Shown one piece after another: positions 1 through 11,599 of a stretch of 50,840 nucleotides of DNA (its first letter is position 1; every line of letters begins with the position of its first letter). The DNA is taken from the NCBI GenBank assembly GCA_011772865.1, contig WVYQ01000008.1, positions 65,192 through 116,031 of the forward strand, given 5' to 3'. The notes beneath the pieces are model-generated. The model was not told the origin of the DNA and did not search any database. It saw nothing but the letters and a program-made list of their open reading frames with translations. The stretch is from Woeseiaceae bacterium (lineage in GTDB: Bacteria; Pseudomonadota; Gammaproteobacteria; Steroidobacterales; Woeseiaceae). Position numbers and translations under genes: made by a program.

Positions 1-760
1 ACGGACGCGTTGACGACCGGGAATTTCTTGAGGGCCTCGACCGACGCCTTGGCAAAAAACGACATGAGGCCGAGCTTCACGCCATGTTCCTTCTCGAAGG
101 ACTCCTTGTAACGGCTGCGCAAAGCCATTACTTCAGTCAGGTCGACTTCATTGAAGGTCGTCAGCATCGCTGCCGTCTGCTGGACATCGATCAGACGTTC
201 CGCGATCCGCGCCCGCAGGCGCGTCATTGGGACGCGCTGCTCGGTTCTGTCGACCGCTATCTCGGCGCCTTCATCGACAACGACCAGTGTGGGATCACCG
301 GGGGTTACGTTGCTGCTGTCATCCGATTTAAGAAAGGCGAGAACATCGGCTTTGGTAATCCTGCCGTCCTTGCCCGTGCCGATGACCATCGTCTCGTCCA
401 GATCGTGCTCTTCGAGCAATCGCCGAACAGCCGGACTTGTCTTGGGAACCCTGGCGGCCTTCTCGGCCTGCGGAGCCTTGGTTTCGGCCTTGGCCGGCAT
501 TTCCCCCTTTTCAGCTGCTGCGACCTCACCCTCTTCGAGAATGGCCAGCACCTCGCCGGCCGTCACGGTCGCACCGTCCTGGATCTTTATCTCCCGCAGC
601 ACTCCCGATGCGGGCGCCGGCACCTCGAGTACCACTTTGTCGGTTTCCAGGTCGACGAGATTCTCGTCGCGCGCCACCGAATCGCCCGCCTTCCTGTGCC
701 AGCCGACGAGCGTCGCGTCGCTGACCGATTCCGGCAATGGCGGCACCTTGATCTCAATGC

Positions 761-764
<4 letters not shown>
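1..764 (-). CDS. sucB: Dihydrolipoyllysine succinyltransferase E2 (partial, 3' part outside window)
   Basis: E2 core of the 2-oxoglutarate dehydrogenase complex, which transfers the succinyl group from E1 to CoA through a lipoyl arm. Translating the minus strand from ATG at 764 gives an N-terminal lipoyl domain (residues about 1-75, with the lipoyl-lysine context DLETDKVVLE), an Ala/Glu/Lys-rich linker, a peripheral E1/E3-binding domain (starting VPKTSPAVRRLL, about 115-150) and the start of the acyltransferase domain (VPMTRLRARIAERL, then LMSFFAKASVEALKKFP). The frame stays open to base 1, so the C-terminal catalytic part lies outside the window. The start overlaps the sucA stop as ATGA, which suggests translational coupling. 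Assignment to SucB rather than another E2 rests on the adjoining sucA. Confidence 0.95.
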
Positions 765-3643
<2,879 letters not shown>

Positions 3644-3745
3644 TTCGGGACCGCGTTCGCCCGGCTGTCTGTCGCCCGGTACAGGGCTAGCGAAAAAGGG
3701 GCGCTAGTTTAGCCCAAGCAATTGATTTAGGAAACGGAATTCGGG

Positions 3746-4207
3746 CTAGAGCGCGCCGATCAGGTGCACGAATTCGTAACAGACGAGACAGGCGTAGAAA
3801 CTGAAAAATATCGTCAGGAAAAGCCCGGTCCGGAACCGATTCATGAATCGCGCCTTGGCCAGGAAAACCAGCATCAGAATGCTCGTGCCGGTCAACAGCA
3901 TTTTGCTGACGGCAAAAGCTGTTGTGCCATGGCCCATGATCGCCCGCATGATCGGGTTCGCCTCGTACATGCCGTGCTCGAGAAGCTGCAAGGTCATGAA
4001 CGCGTCGAGACAACTGAAGATCATCGTGCCAACCGCGAGGAAAAACAGCCAGGGATGATGCCAGTCGAGAAACAGGACTTCCGCATCTTCCTCCCGGCGG
4101 TGGTAATGCCGGCGCGAGCGCATAAAACCGTAGAAGACGGTGCGCCAGGTGAACTCCCGCCGGTCGGCGGCAGCCCTGTGGTCGATTGTGGCTTCGCTCA
4201 GTTCCAT
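3746..4207 (-). CDS. DUF5658-like small integral membrane protein
   Basis: Predicted 153-residue membrane protein of unknown function. After a charged, Arg/His-rich N-terminal stretch (about residues 15-45) come three hydrophobic segments: HPWLFFLAVGTMIFSCLDAF, then FAVSKMLLTGTSILMLVFL, then FRTGLFLTIFFSFYACLVCYEF. The motif D-A-F-M-T followed by E-x-N-P-I-M between the first two is characteristic of DUF5658 proteins as I know the family. I chose ATG 4207 (AAGG five bases upstream) over an upstream start at 4351, which would overlap the divergent alkB start. It lies between sucA and alkB and is divergent from alkB, so the 125 bp between them must hold both promoters. Confidence 0.75.
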   Translation of the reverse strand: MELSEATIDHRAAADRREFTWRTVFYGFMRSRRHYHRREEDAEVLFLDWHHPWLFFLAVGTMIFSCLDAFMTLQLLEHGMYEANPIMRAIMGHGTTAFAVSKMLLTGTSILMLVFLAKARFMNRFRTGLFLTIFFSFYACLVCYEFVHLIGAL

Positions 4208-4332
4208 GAATGCCTTATTCGTCCCTTCGCGCCTTCTTGCGTGCGCTTCAATGTGTCTTAGCAAAGTATGCTGCAATTGCCTATCATTGCGCTGTATAAG
4301 ATTCCGACAATCGGGGCTGAAGGGCATTGCAC

Positions 4333-5535
4333 ATGAAGGGCTACACGGCAAGTCTTCCCAATGGTGAGGCGATTATATACATCGATCGCAAGCGCTGGCT
4401 GTGGCTGATGTCGGTCGTATATCCGCTCCAGCCATTGTTCGGTATATGGCTGCACGCCGCGACGGGCAACGAATGGTGGCTGTTGCTGCCGCTGCTCCTC
4501 AACTTCGGGTTCGGGCCGATTCTGGACTGGATACTCGGCGAGGACACCAACAACCCTCCCGAGGAAGTGATCATGCAACTGGATACGGATCGCTTCTACC
4601 GCCGTCTGACCTACGCAACGGTTCCGTTGCATTTTGTCACACTGATCGGCGCGGCCTGGTATGCGGGAACGGCGGATCTGAGCGTCCCGGGATTGCTCGG
4701 CCTCGCCCTCGTGACCGGCTTGACGGCAGGACTTGCCATCAACACGGGCCATGAACTCGGCCACAAGAACTCGAGGTTCGAGAAATGGCTGGCGAAGATC
4801 GTTCTCGCCGTGCCGGCCTACGGGCACTTCACGATCGACCACAATCTCGGCCATCATCGCAACGTCTCGACCCCGGGTGATCCGGCCAGTGCCCGCATGG
4901 GCGAAAGCATCTACAGGTTCGCGTTGCGCGAGATTCCGGGCGCATTCAGGGAAGCCTGGGAGATCGAGTGTGACCGGCTGCGGCGGCGGAACCGGCCGGT
5001 GTGGCATCCGAATAACCAGATCCTGCAGTCCTATTACCTGGCCGCGCTACTCAACGCCGGTCTGATCGTCGCGTTTGGATGGATCATGGTGCCATTCCTG
5101 CTGCTCCACCACGCGTCGGCCTACTGGCAGCTGACGAGCGCCAATTACGTCGAACATTACGGACTGCTGCGCCTGAAAGACGAAAATGGGAAATACGAGC
5201 GCTGCGAGCCGCGACACTCCTGGAACAGCAACCACGTGTTCAGCAATCTCGTGCTTTTCCACCTGGAGCGGCACTCGGACCACCACGCCAATCCGTTGCG
5301 ACGTTACCAGTCGCTCAGGCATTTTGATGACGCTCCGCAGCTGCCGAGCGGTTACTTCGGCGTATACCTGCTGGCCTGGGTGCCCTGGCTGTGGTTTCGG
5401 GTCATGGACGACCGGCTGATGGCGCTTGCACATATCAACGGCGACTTCGACAGGGTGAACGTGTGCCCGGTGGCTCGCCCAGCCCTTTTCCTGAAATACG
5501 GTCAGGACAAAAAGACCGAGCCGAGCTTCGACTGA
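4333..5535 (+). CDS. alkB: AlkB-type alkane 1-monooxygenase (membrane di-iron)
   Basis: Integral-membrane non-haem di-iron hydroxylase that oxidises the terminal methyl of medium-chain alkanes with O2 and electrons from rubredoxin. The 400-residue protein has the family's histidine boxes: H140-E-L-G-H144, H170-N-L-G-H174-H, the NYVEHYGL signature near residue 280 and LERHSDHHA near residue 320. Around them are hydrophobic membrane spans (about 22-42, 48-66, 95-112, 118-138, 235-255). The ATG at 4333 is preceded by AAGGG; a TTG six bases upstream is also in frame. A TATAAG element at 4295-4300 may be the -10. No rubredoxin, rubredoxin reductase or AlkS-like regulator is in the window, so electron partners must be elsewhere. 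Substrate chain length cannot be read from the sequence. Confidence 0.93.
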   Translation: MKGYTASLPNGEAIIYIDRKRWLWLMSVVYPLQPLFGIWLHAATGNEWWLLLPLLLNFGFGPILDWILGEDTNNPPEEVIMQLDTDRFYRRLTYATVPLHFVTLIGAAWYAGTADLSVPGLLGLALVTGLTAGLAINTGHELGHKNSRFEKWLAKIVLAVPAYGHFTIDHNLGHHRNVSTPGDPASARMGESIYRFALREIPGAFREAWEIECDRLRRRNRPVWHPNNQILQSYYLAALLNAGLIVAFGWIMVPFLLLHHASAYWQLTSANYVEHYGLLRLKDENGKYERCEPRHSWNSNHVFSNLVLFHLERHSDHHANPLRRYQSLRHFDDAPQLPSGYFGVYLLAWVPWLWFRVMDDRLMALAHINGDFDRVNVCPVARPALFLKYGQDKKTEPSFD

Positions 5536-5542
5536 ACGGCGG

Positions 5543-6919
5543 TCACCCGTCCAGAACAGCGGCCGCGACGGCGATCATCGCGTCCAGGCTCTTGTCGACG
5601 TCTTCGTCCGTCGTCGCCCAACTACTCACGCTGATACGCATCGCTGTGACCCCCTGCCAGACGGTTGCACCGCACCAGCATGTTCCGTCCGCCTGGATCA
5701 TATCGATCACTCGCCGCGTCGTTGCGTCATCGCCGAAAGATACGACGACCTGATTCAGTACCACATCATTGAGGACATCGTAGCCGGCACCACCGAGCCC
5801 CTCCGCAAATCGCCGCGCGTGGCGGCAACAGCGGTCAACAAGTTCTTCCACGCCTTTGCGTCCAAGTGACAGCAGTGCCGCGTACACATCGATGCCGCGA
5901 CCTCTTCGCGACAACTCGGGTGTGTAATCCGACGGGTTGCGATGTTCTGTTTCGGTGATCAGGTAATCCGCCGTTATGGCCATCGCTGCAGCAAGGTCCG
6001 CCGGGTTCCTGACGAAAGCGATGCCGCCGTCGTAAGGCACGTTGAGCCATTTGTGAGCATCCGTCGCCCAACTGTCGGCGGCTTCCATGCCGTCGGTGAG
6101 CGCACGTTTCGAAGTTGATGCCGCGGCCCACAGACCAAACGCGCCGTCGACATGCACCCAGGCGCCGCCTGGTTTGACGGCATCGCAAATATCGCCTATC
6201 GGATCGAAAGCGCCCGAGTTGATGTTGCCCGCCTGCGTACACACGATCGCCGGACCGTGTAACTCGGGCAGCTTTGCGGCAATCATCCGGCCCTGGCCGT
6301 CTGTCGGCACACGAATCACCCTGTCCCGGCCGAGACCCAGCATGCCGAGCGACTTGAACAGCGTCGGGTGCGCCTCGTCGCTGACGATTATCGTGACTGG
6401 CGGTGCGCCGATCAGCCCGTTCGCCTCGACGTTCCATCCGACATTCTCGAACACGCGATGCCGCGCGGCCGCGAGCGCCGAAAAGTTGGCGACCGTCGCG
6501 CCGGTAACAAAGCCGGCCCCCGTGCCGTGGGGAAGTCCGAGCAGCTCCACCATCCACTCGATCGCGACCTGCTCCATCGTTGCGGTCGCGGGCGTAACCT
6601 CGTGCATCACAACGTTTTGGTCCCACGCTGTCGATAGCCAGTTCGATGCGACAGTGACCGGCAACGAGCCGCCAATGACGAAACCGAAAAAGCGGGATCC
6701 GGCCATCGCCATCGTCGCTGGTGAACCGACGTCATCGAGCAACGCGATGACCTCCTCATCGGGCATACCCGCATCGGGCAAGGGCTGCTGCAGGCGGCCG
6801 AGGGCCGCAACAGCTTCCCTGTCGGGCGCCACGGATCGGTCGTCGCAAGTCTCGCGATAGCGAATGCTGCGTTGTGCGGCGTCTTCGAGGAGCCGCCTCG
6901 TCAATTCATTCCTGTTCAT
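5543..6919 (-). CDS. PLP-dependent group II decarboxylase
   Basis: Fold-type I PLP enzyme of the aspartate/glutamate/aromatic amino acid decarboxylase superfamily, 458 residues. Visible hallmarks are DEAHPT (H184, which stacks on the PLP ring), HVDGAFG (D258, which pairs with the pyridine nitrogen) and DAHKW with K290, the Schiff-base lysine. The N-terminal region carries the family-typical MHEVTPATATMEQVAIEWM stretch. The amino acid substrate cannot be assigned from the sequence alone; DOPA/tyrosine-like, glutamate and aspartate decarboxylases share these residues. It converges with alkB (7 bp between stops) and diverges from arfB, whose start is 19 bp away, so both promoters are packed into or overlap coding sequence. 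Confidence 0.88.
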   Translation of the reverse strand: MNRNELTRRLLEDAAQRSIRYRETCDDRSVAPDREAVAALGRLQQPLPDAGMPDEEVIALLDDVGSPATMAMAGSRFFGFVIGGSLPVTVASNWLSTAWDQNVVMHEVTPATATMEQVAIEWMVELLGLPHGTGAGFVTGATVANFSALAAARHRVFENVGWNVEANGLIGAPPVTIIVSDEAHPTLFKSLGMLGLGRDRVIRVPTDGQGRMIAAKLPELHGPAIVCTQAGNINSGAFDPIGDICDAVKPGGAWVHVDGAFGLWAAASTSKRALTDGMEAADSWATDAHKWLNVPYDGGIAFVRNPADLAAAMAITADYLITETEHRNPSDYTPELSRRGRGIDVYAALLSLGRKGVEELVDRCCRHARRFAEGLGGAGYDVLNDVVLNQVVVSFGDDATTRRVIDMIQADGTCWCGATVWQGVTAMRISVSSWATTDEDVDKSLDAMIAVAAAVLDG

Positions 6920-6937
6920 GACCGTATAATGCTCAAG

Positions 6938-7369
6938 ATGTCAGACGCCGTCATCATTAACGACGACCTCGCGATACCGGCAGCGGAAATCGAGATCTCG
7001 GCGATCCGTGCCCAGGGCGCTGGCGGCCAGAACGTGAACAAGGTCGCGAGCGCCGTACACCTCCGCTTCGATATCGCTCAAAGTCCATCGCTGCCGGAAG
7101 GTGTGCGGTCGCGCCTGCTTGCGAGCAACGACAGCCGGATCTCTGGCGACGGGATTCTGGTCATCAAGTCACAGCGCCATCGCACGCAGGAGCGCAACCG
7201 CCGGGCGGCCCTCGAACGACTGCGTGATGTTGTCGGCGCGGCGGCTGTCGAACCCAAGACCCGGAAGAAGACCCGGCCCGGCAAGGCGGCGGCGGAACAG
7301 CGCCTCGCCGAAAAGCGCAGGCGCTCGAAAATCAAGAAGGAGCGCGGTCCAGTCCGAAGCGACGATTAG
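6938..7369 (+). CDS. arfB: ArfB-type peptidyl-tRNA hydrolase / ribosome rescue factor
   Basis: Codon-independent release factor that frees ribosomes stalled on mRNAs lacking a stop codon. The 143-residue protein has the catalytic GGQ (residues 29-31) inside IRAQGAGGQNVNKVASAVHLRFD, followed by a Lys/Arg-rich tail (about 100-143). In known ArfB proteins such a tail inserts into the empty mRNA channel. The length matches E. coli YaeJ. The start is ambiguous between ATG 6929 and ATG 6938; the latter aligns best with known family N-termini. TATAAT at 6925-6930 resembles a perfect -10, but it overlaps the first candidate start, so it may be coincidental. The 3' end overlaps the convergent regulator gene by 4 bp. 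Confidence 0.93.
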   Translation: MSDAVIINDDLAIPAAEIEISAIRAQGAGGQNVNKVASAVHLRFDIAQSPSLPEGVRSRLLASNDSRISGDGILVIKSQRHRTQERNRRAALERLRDVVGAAAVEPKTRKKTRPGKAAAEQRLAEKRRRSKIKKERGPVRSDD

Positions 7370-9237
7370 GAGGCGCAGCGCAGGCGGTCGTCTTTCCAGA
7401 CACAGCCGCGATTCTGCCAGTACTTTGTCACGCCCAGACCGTCCATCAGTTCCATAAAACCGGGGTGGCTGCGCAGAGGTTCGAGTTCCGGCAAGAACAG
7501 AAAATCCATCTCGAAAATCCTGCCCGACTCGACCAGGGACATTGCAACGCCCATCGCACCGTCGATATCTTCGAGCATTACACGCGCAATAATCTCAAGA
7601 CGTGGATCCAGCGCTGTATCCTCAAATGCCGCCGCGATCGCCGCAAGGGCCTGTTCGCGAACAGACGGATCGCTCACAGCTGCAAACAGCGGCTCGATCC
7701 AGTCCGACCTTCCGCCAGCAAGCGATACGCCTGCACCGGTCAGTCGAGCAGCTTCCTCATATTGGCCAGCACGAATAAGCAACATCACACGGCCCAGCAT
7801 GTGAATTTCGCCGCTGGCTCCAAGCTGGCTCGCACGGGCGAAATACTCTTCGGCTCGCTCCGATTCGCCCAGCCACGTATAGATAATCGCGGTCCGGCTG
7901 TTGATGACGGCAGAACTCGGGTCGATCTTTTGCGCCAGCAGGATCTGCTCGAGCGCATCCTCCACGCGACCGACACCGGCAAGCATTAGCGAGTACCAGT
8001 TGAACGCCGTCGAATCGACGACCCGCGAGCCGGTCGCCCGCAGATATGCCTCTTCTGCGAGCGCCCATTGGCGTTGTTTTTGATAGACGAAGCCCTGAAC
8101 TTCACTGGCCGCATCGGCAAGACCATCGTCGACTTCGATCGCACGACTCGCAAGCTCGAGGGCACGCTGGTGCGCCTCTGCAAGCGGGGCATTCTCGTAA
8201 TCCGGCAACAGGGCATAAACGGCTGCCAATCCCAGGTATGCAGGACCATAACTTGGATCCAACTCGATCGACTCTTCGAACAGCATTCTGGCTGCATTGA
8301 GGTTGTCGAGACTACCGCGACCACGGCGCTCGAATGCATGCATGCCTCGCATGTAGGCGTCGAACGCGAGGGAATTCGGGTTTCGGCTCTGCGATATCAG
8401 CTGTTGCGGCGATTCGCCGACGAGGTCATTTCGCAGAAGAATGGCCAGGTCAGCCTGCAACCTGAATACGTCACCCACCGGGCCCGTGACCTCACCCGAC
8501 GAGATCGTTTTGCCATTGCTGCCTTTCTCGAGCAGGTAGGCGACCCTCAGCGTATCGCCTGCGCGCTGCAGCTTGCCCGTAAGAATGAAATCGACATCGA
8601 GCGCGCGCGCAACCTCAGTCACCTCTCTGCCATCGAATGTGCCGCGCACGTTCTTGACCGAGAAATCCGGAATATTGCCGAGTGTGTGCACGAGTTCGAG
8701 TTTCAGGCCCTCGACCAGGTACGGATCGGCCGGATCGTCACCGAGGTTCTCGAACGGCAGTACTCCCACGGAACGGCCGCCGTCGTCCGGATCGAGTACT
8801 GTCCAGAAGATGATGGCGGCAACGACCATAGCCGCGAGCATCCACAACCGGCCCTGGTTCAGCAGTCTGACCGCCTGTTGCCGGTCGTCGTCAGGTAGCG
8901 GCTGTGGCCCTTGGAGCACGATCTTTTCGTCGAGGCGATAACCCCGTTTGGTCATCGTCTTGACGTAGGCCTTGCCATGCTCGCCGAGGTGCTTCCTGAG
9001 TTGCGCAACACATCGCGTAATTGAGTCGTCGCCAATGGGGTAACCATCCCACACCTCGGCAACGAGATCTTCCTTGCTGGCGACATCACCATCACGCACC
9101 GCCAACGCCATCAGGAGCTTGAAGACGAGCGGCTCGGGTACTTCCTCGATGTCCCCATGACGCAGCACACCGCGCGCGGGAAACACCTCGAATTCCCCGA
9201 TTCTGAAGCCTTGTTGGAGTTCTTCTGCTCTCGGCAC
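7366..9237 (-). CDS. Winged-helix / TolB-like / TPR transmembrane regulator
   Basis: A 623-residue CadC-like architecture. An OmpR-type winged-helix DNA-binding domain (about residues 12-106, with the wing motif KTMTKRGYRL) is followed by one transmembrane helix (about 131-148, LWMLAAMVVAAIIFW). Next is a TolB-N-like domain (about 154-270, starting SVGVLPFENLGDDPADPYLVEGL), then TPR-type helical repeats to the C-terminus. Such proteins are thought to bind DNA directly from the membrane in response to periplasmic input. The target is unknown. It is divergent from the small gene at 9314, and an inverted repeat lies in the shared 76-bp promoter region, so autoregulation or control of that gene is the simplest guess. 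Confidence 0.88.
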   Translation of the reverse strand: MPRAEELQQGFRIGEFEVFPARGVLRHGDIEEVPEPLVFKLLMALAVRDGDVASKEDLVAEVWDGYPIGDDSITRCVAQLRKHLGEHGKAYVKTMTKRGYRLDEKIVLQGPQPLPDDDRQQAVRLLNQGRLWMLAAMVVAAIIFWTVLDPDDGGRSVGVLPFENLGDDPADPYLVEGLKLELVHTLGNIPDFSVKNVRGTFDGREVTEVARALDVDFILTGKLQRAGDTLRVAYLLEKGSNGKTISSGEVTGPVGDVFRLQADLAILLRNDLVGESPQQLISQSRNPNSLAFDAYMRGMHAFERRGRGSLDNLNAARMLFEESIELDPSYGPAYLGLAAVYALLPDYENAPLAEAHQRALELASRAIEVDDGLADAASEVQGFVYQKQRQWALAEEAYLRATGSRVVDSTAFNWYSLMLAGVGRVEDALEQILLAQKIDPSSAVINSRTAIIYTWLGESERAEEYFARASQLGASGEIHMLGRVMLLIRAGQYEEAARLTGAGVSLAGGRSDWIEPLFAAVSDPSVREQALAAIAAAFEDTALDPRLEIIARVMLEDIDGAMGVAMSLVESGRIFEMDFLFLPELEPLRSHPGFMELMDGLGVTKYWQNRGCVWKDDRLRCAS

Positions 9238-9267
9238 GTCGCAATGGTACTCGATTTGACGAGGATG

Positions 9268-9293
9268 TTGTTACCGTGTTACCTTGATAACAA
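9268..9293. promoter_or_regulatory. Inverted repeat in divergent promoter
   Basis: TTGTTACC (9268-9275) and GATAACAA (9286-9293) form an inverted repeat matching at 7 of 8 positions with a 10-base spacer. It lies between the start of the winged-helix regulator (9237, minus) and the small gene at 9314 (plus). Position and symmetry fit an operator, but the binder is not shown by the sequence. Confidence 0.45.
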
Positions 9294-9313
9294 ATTCTTT
9301 TCGGAGAGTTCCG

Positions 9314-9562
9314 ATGCCAGGAAAAGCTGTCACCCGCACGCAAACGGGCGTGCGGCTAGAGTCATCTCTGCTGAAAGTCCTCAAAGCCTTGGCCGAGTAC
9401 ACCGATCTCAGCCTCGGTGACCTGCTCGAGGGCATCGTTCTGCACGCTTTTGAAGGCAAGGCGCCGTTTTCGCCCGAGACACAAAGAGTGATCGCACAGC
9501 TGAAATCTGTCTACGGATGTGATCTCTCCGCAAGTGACAGCCACAAACTCACCGAGGATTGA
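9314..9562 (+). CDS. Small protein of unknown function (82 aa)
   Basis: I do not recognise this protein family. The predicted product is a soluble 82-residue protein, starting MPGKAVTRTQTGVRLESSLL and continuing with a helical, leucine-rich segment (LKVLKALAEYTDLSLGDLLEGIVLHAFEG). A beta strand followed by two helices (TGVRLESSLLKVLKALAEYTD) is loosely like a ribbon-helix-helix layout, but the match is too weak for a call. The ATG at 9314 has GGAGAG five bases upstream; an in-frame ATG at 9284 lacks such a site. It is divergent from the membrane winged-helix regulator and converges on fhs with a 15-bp gap. Confidence 0.7.
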   Translation: MPGKAVTRTQTGVRLESSLLKVLKALAEYTDLSLGDLLEGIVLHAFEGKAPFSPETQRVIAQLKSVYGCDLSASDSHKLTED

Positions 9563-9576
9563 TCCGGCCACGGATC
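9561..9576. terminator. Possible bidirectional hairpin between convergent genes
   Basis: GATCCG (9561-9566) and CGGATC (9571-9576) can pair with a 4-base loop between the stops of the small gene (9562) and fhs (9578). No T-run follows on either strand, so Rho-independent termination is doubtful. Confidence 0.3.
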
Positions 9577-9577
9577 C

Positions 9578-11254
9578 CTAGAAAAGTCCCTCGATCTGCC
9601 CTTCTTCGTTGACACGAATAGCATTTGCGGCAGGCTCGCGCGGCAGGCCAGGCATAGTCATGATCGCGCCGCAAACAATGACCAGGAATTCAGCGCCGGC
9701 AGCAAGGCGAACTTCCCGTATCGGCACGACGTGACCGGTTGGCGCTCCGAGCAGGTTGGGGTCGGTCGAAAAACTGTACTGCGTCTTCGCCATGCAGACC
9801 GGATAATGGCCGTAGCCGGCTGCCTGGTAGTCCTCGAATTGCTGCCGCACTTTCTTGTCCGCAATGATGTCGTCAGCGCCGTAGATCTGGGTTGCAACGC
9901 GCTTGGCCTTTTCCCACAGCGGCAGGTCGTCCGTGTACAACGTACGGAATTGTGCGGCGCCGCTGTCGGCCAGTTCGACAACTTTTTCTGCGAGGTCAGT
10001 GGCTCCTGCACCACCATCGGCCCAGTGCGTCGAGTTCACTGCATCAACGCCGAATTCCTTGCAGTAGTCCCTGACGGCAGCGACCTCGGCATCGGTATCC
10101 GCGATATAGCGATTTACGGCGACAACGGCAGGTACGCCGAACTGCGACAGGTTGCGGAGATGGCGGCCCAGGTTCTTGAGGCCGTCTTTTAATGCAGCGA
10201 CATTTTCACTGCCCAGATCATCTTTGGCGACGCCGCCCTGCATCTTCAGCGCCTTGATGGTCGCAACGAGTACGACTGCGTTGGGCCGCAGGCCTGCCTT
10301 GCGGCACTTGATGTTGAAAAACTTCTCGGCACCCAGATCGGCGCCAAAACCCGCCTCCGTGATGACATAGTCGGCCAGCTTGAGGCCGGTCTGCGTCGCC
10401 ATCACCGAGTTGCAGCCATGCGCTATGTTCGCAAACGGTCCGCCGTGCATGAGGCATGGGTTGTTCTCCATCGTCTGCACGAGGTTGGGCTGCAGAGCAT
10501 CTTTCAGCAGGGCCGTCATTGCACCCTGTGCATTGAGTTCGCGCACGGTAACCGGCTCGTTTTTGCGCGTATAGCCGAGGACGATATTGCCCAGACGCTT
10601 CTCGAGGTCGGCAAGGTCCGTCGCAAGACAGAAGATCGCCATGATCTCGGACGCGACCGTAATATCAAAGCCTGCCTCGCGCACGACACCGTTGTGATAT
10701 CCGCCGAGACCCGAGGTTATGGTTCGGAGCGCACGGTCATTCATGTCCACGACCCGGCGCCATGTGACGCGGCGTGGATCGATGTTGAGCTCGTTTTCCC
10801 AGTGCATGTGATTGTCGATCAAGGCCGCCAGCAGATTGTGCGCAGCACCGATCGCGTGAAAATCGCCGGTGAAATGAAGATTGATGTCCGTCATCGGCAC
10901 GACCTGCGCGTAACCGCCGCCTGCCGCACCGCCTTTCATTCCGAAACAGGGTCCGAGGCTGGGCTCACGCAGGCAGATCAACGCGTTCTTGCCGATCCTG
11001 TTCATGCCGTCGCCGAGGCCCACCGTTGTCGTCGTTTTGCCTTCGCCCGCAGGCGTCGGCGAGACAGCCGTGACGAGGATCAGCTTGCCGTCGCTGTTCT
11101 TGCCGTTCGATGCAATGAAATCGGCGGAGATCTTCGCCTTGTCGTGACCGAACGGAATCATCGCATCGCCAGGGATGCCGAGCTTCTCGGCTATTTCGGT
11201 GATCGGTTTCAGGCTGGCAGCCCGCGCAATCTCGATATCGCTTTTTACAGCCAC
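9578..11254 (-). CDS. fhs: Formate--tetrahydrofolate ligase
   Basis: ATP-dependent synthesis of 10-formyl-THF from formate and THF, feeding one-carbon metabolism. The 558-residue length is normal for the family. The nucleotide-binding loop [17 protein letters not shown] lies near residues 67-83. Other characteristic blocks are [23 protein letters not shown] (split here by function: formate/THF site), [15 protein letters not shown] and [14 protein letters not shown]. The start codon is GTG at 11254 with AAGGA nine bases upstream. It is divergent from the Fic gene. The operator array at 11380-11576 lies in the shared 345-bp intergenic region, so an effect on fhs transcription cannot be excluded. 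Confidence 0.97.
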   Translation of the reverse strand: MAVKSDIEIARAASLKPITEIAEKLGIPGDAMIPFGHDKAKISADFIASNGKNSDGKLILVTAVSPTPAGEGKTTTTVGLGDGMNRIGKNALICLREPSLGPCFGMKGGAAGGGYAQVVPMTDINLHFTGDFHAIGAAHNLLAALIDNHMHWENELNIDPRRVTWRRVVDMNDRALRTITSGLGGYHNGVVREAGFDITVASEIMAIFCLATDLADLEKRLGNIVLGYTRKNEPVTVRELNAQGAMTALLKDALQPNLVQTMENNPCLMHGGPFANIAHGCNSVMATQTGLKLADYVITEAGFGADLGAEKFFNIKCRKAGLRPNAVVLVATIKALKMQGGVAKDDLGSENVAALKDGLKNLGRHLRNLSQFGVPAVVAVNRYIADTDAEVAAVRDYCKEFGVDAVNSTHWADGGAGATDLAEKVVELADSGAAQFRTLYTDDLPLWEKAKRVATQIYGADDIIADKKVRQQFEDYQAAGYGHYPVCMAKTQYSFSTDPNLLGAPTGHVVPIREVRLAAGAEFLVIVCGAIMTMPGLPREPAANAIRVNEEGQIEGLF

Positions 11255-11379
11255 GTTGCTGGATCCTTGTCGTCGGTGGGTGAGCCGGAGGCGGGATTCT
11301 AGCCGAATCTGCCGCTGTTGGAGAGTCCTCCTGCGACATCTTCAAGGAAATGAGTATTTCCCCAACCAGGTCACGTTCG

Positions 11380-11576
11380 TGTCGACCCGATCGACATATA
11401 CTGCAAACGTGTCGAAATAGTGGGCTGAAATCGACATATTAGGAAAACGTGTCGATTGGATCGACATCAGAGCAAAATATGTCGAAAAACCACGCGAAAA
11501 TCGACACAAATACGCGATGTGTCGATACAATCGACACATTCTCAGGAGATGTCGAAACTCTGATTCAAAATCGACA
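11380..11576. promoter_or_regulatory. Operator array: twelve TGTCGA/TCGACA half-sites in three 70-bp periods
   Basis: TGTCGA occurs at 11380, 11410, 11450, 11480, 11520 and 11550; its inverse TCGACA occurs at 11391, 11431, 11461, 11501, 11531 and 11571. They form six inverted pairs whose internal gaps alternate exactly 5, 15, 5, 15, 5, 15 bases. Successive pairs are always separated by 13 bases. The 70-bp period is therefore exact over three rounds while most spacer bases differ, so this is not a recent tandem duplication. Half-site centres are 11, 19 or 21 bp apart, close to whole helical turns. The array fills most of the 345-bp gap between fhs (GTG at 11254, minus) and fic (GTG at 11600, plus) and ends 23 bases before fic. 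Nothing else was recognised in that gap. Confidence 0.85.
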
Positions 11577-11599
11577 TATGATGCGGTGGAGTGCGATAA

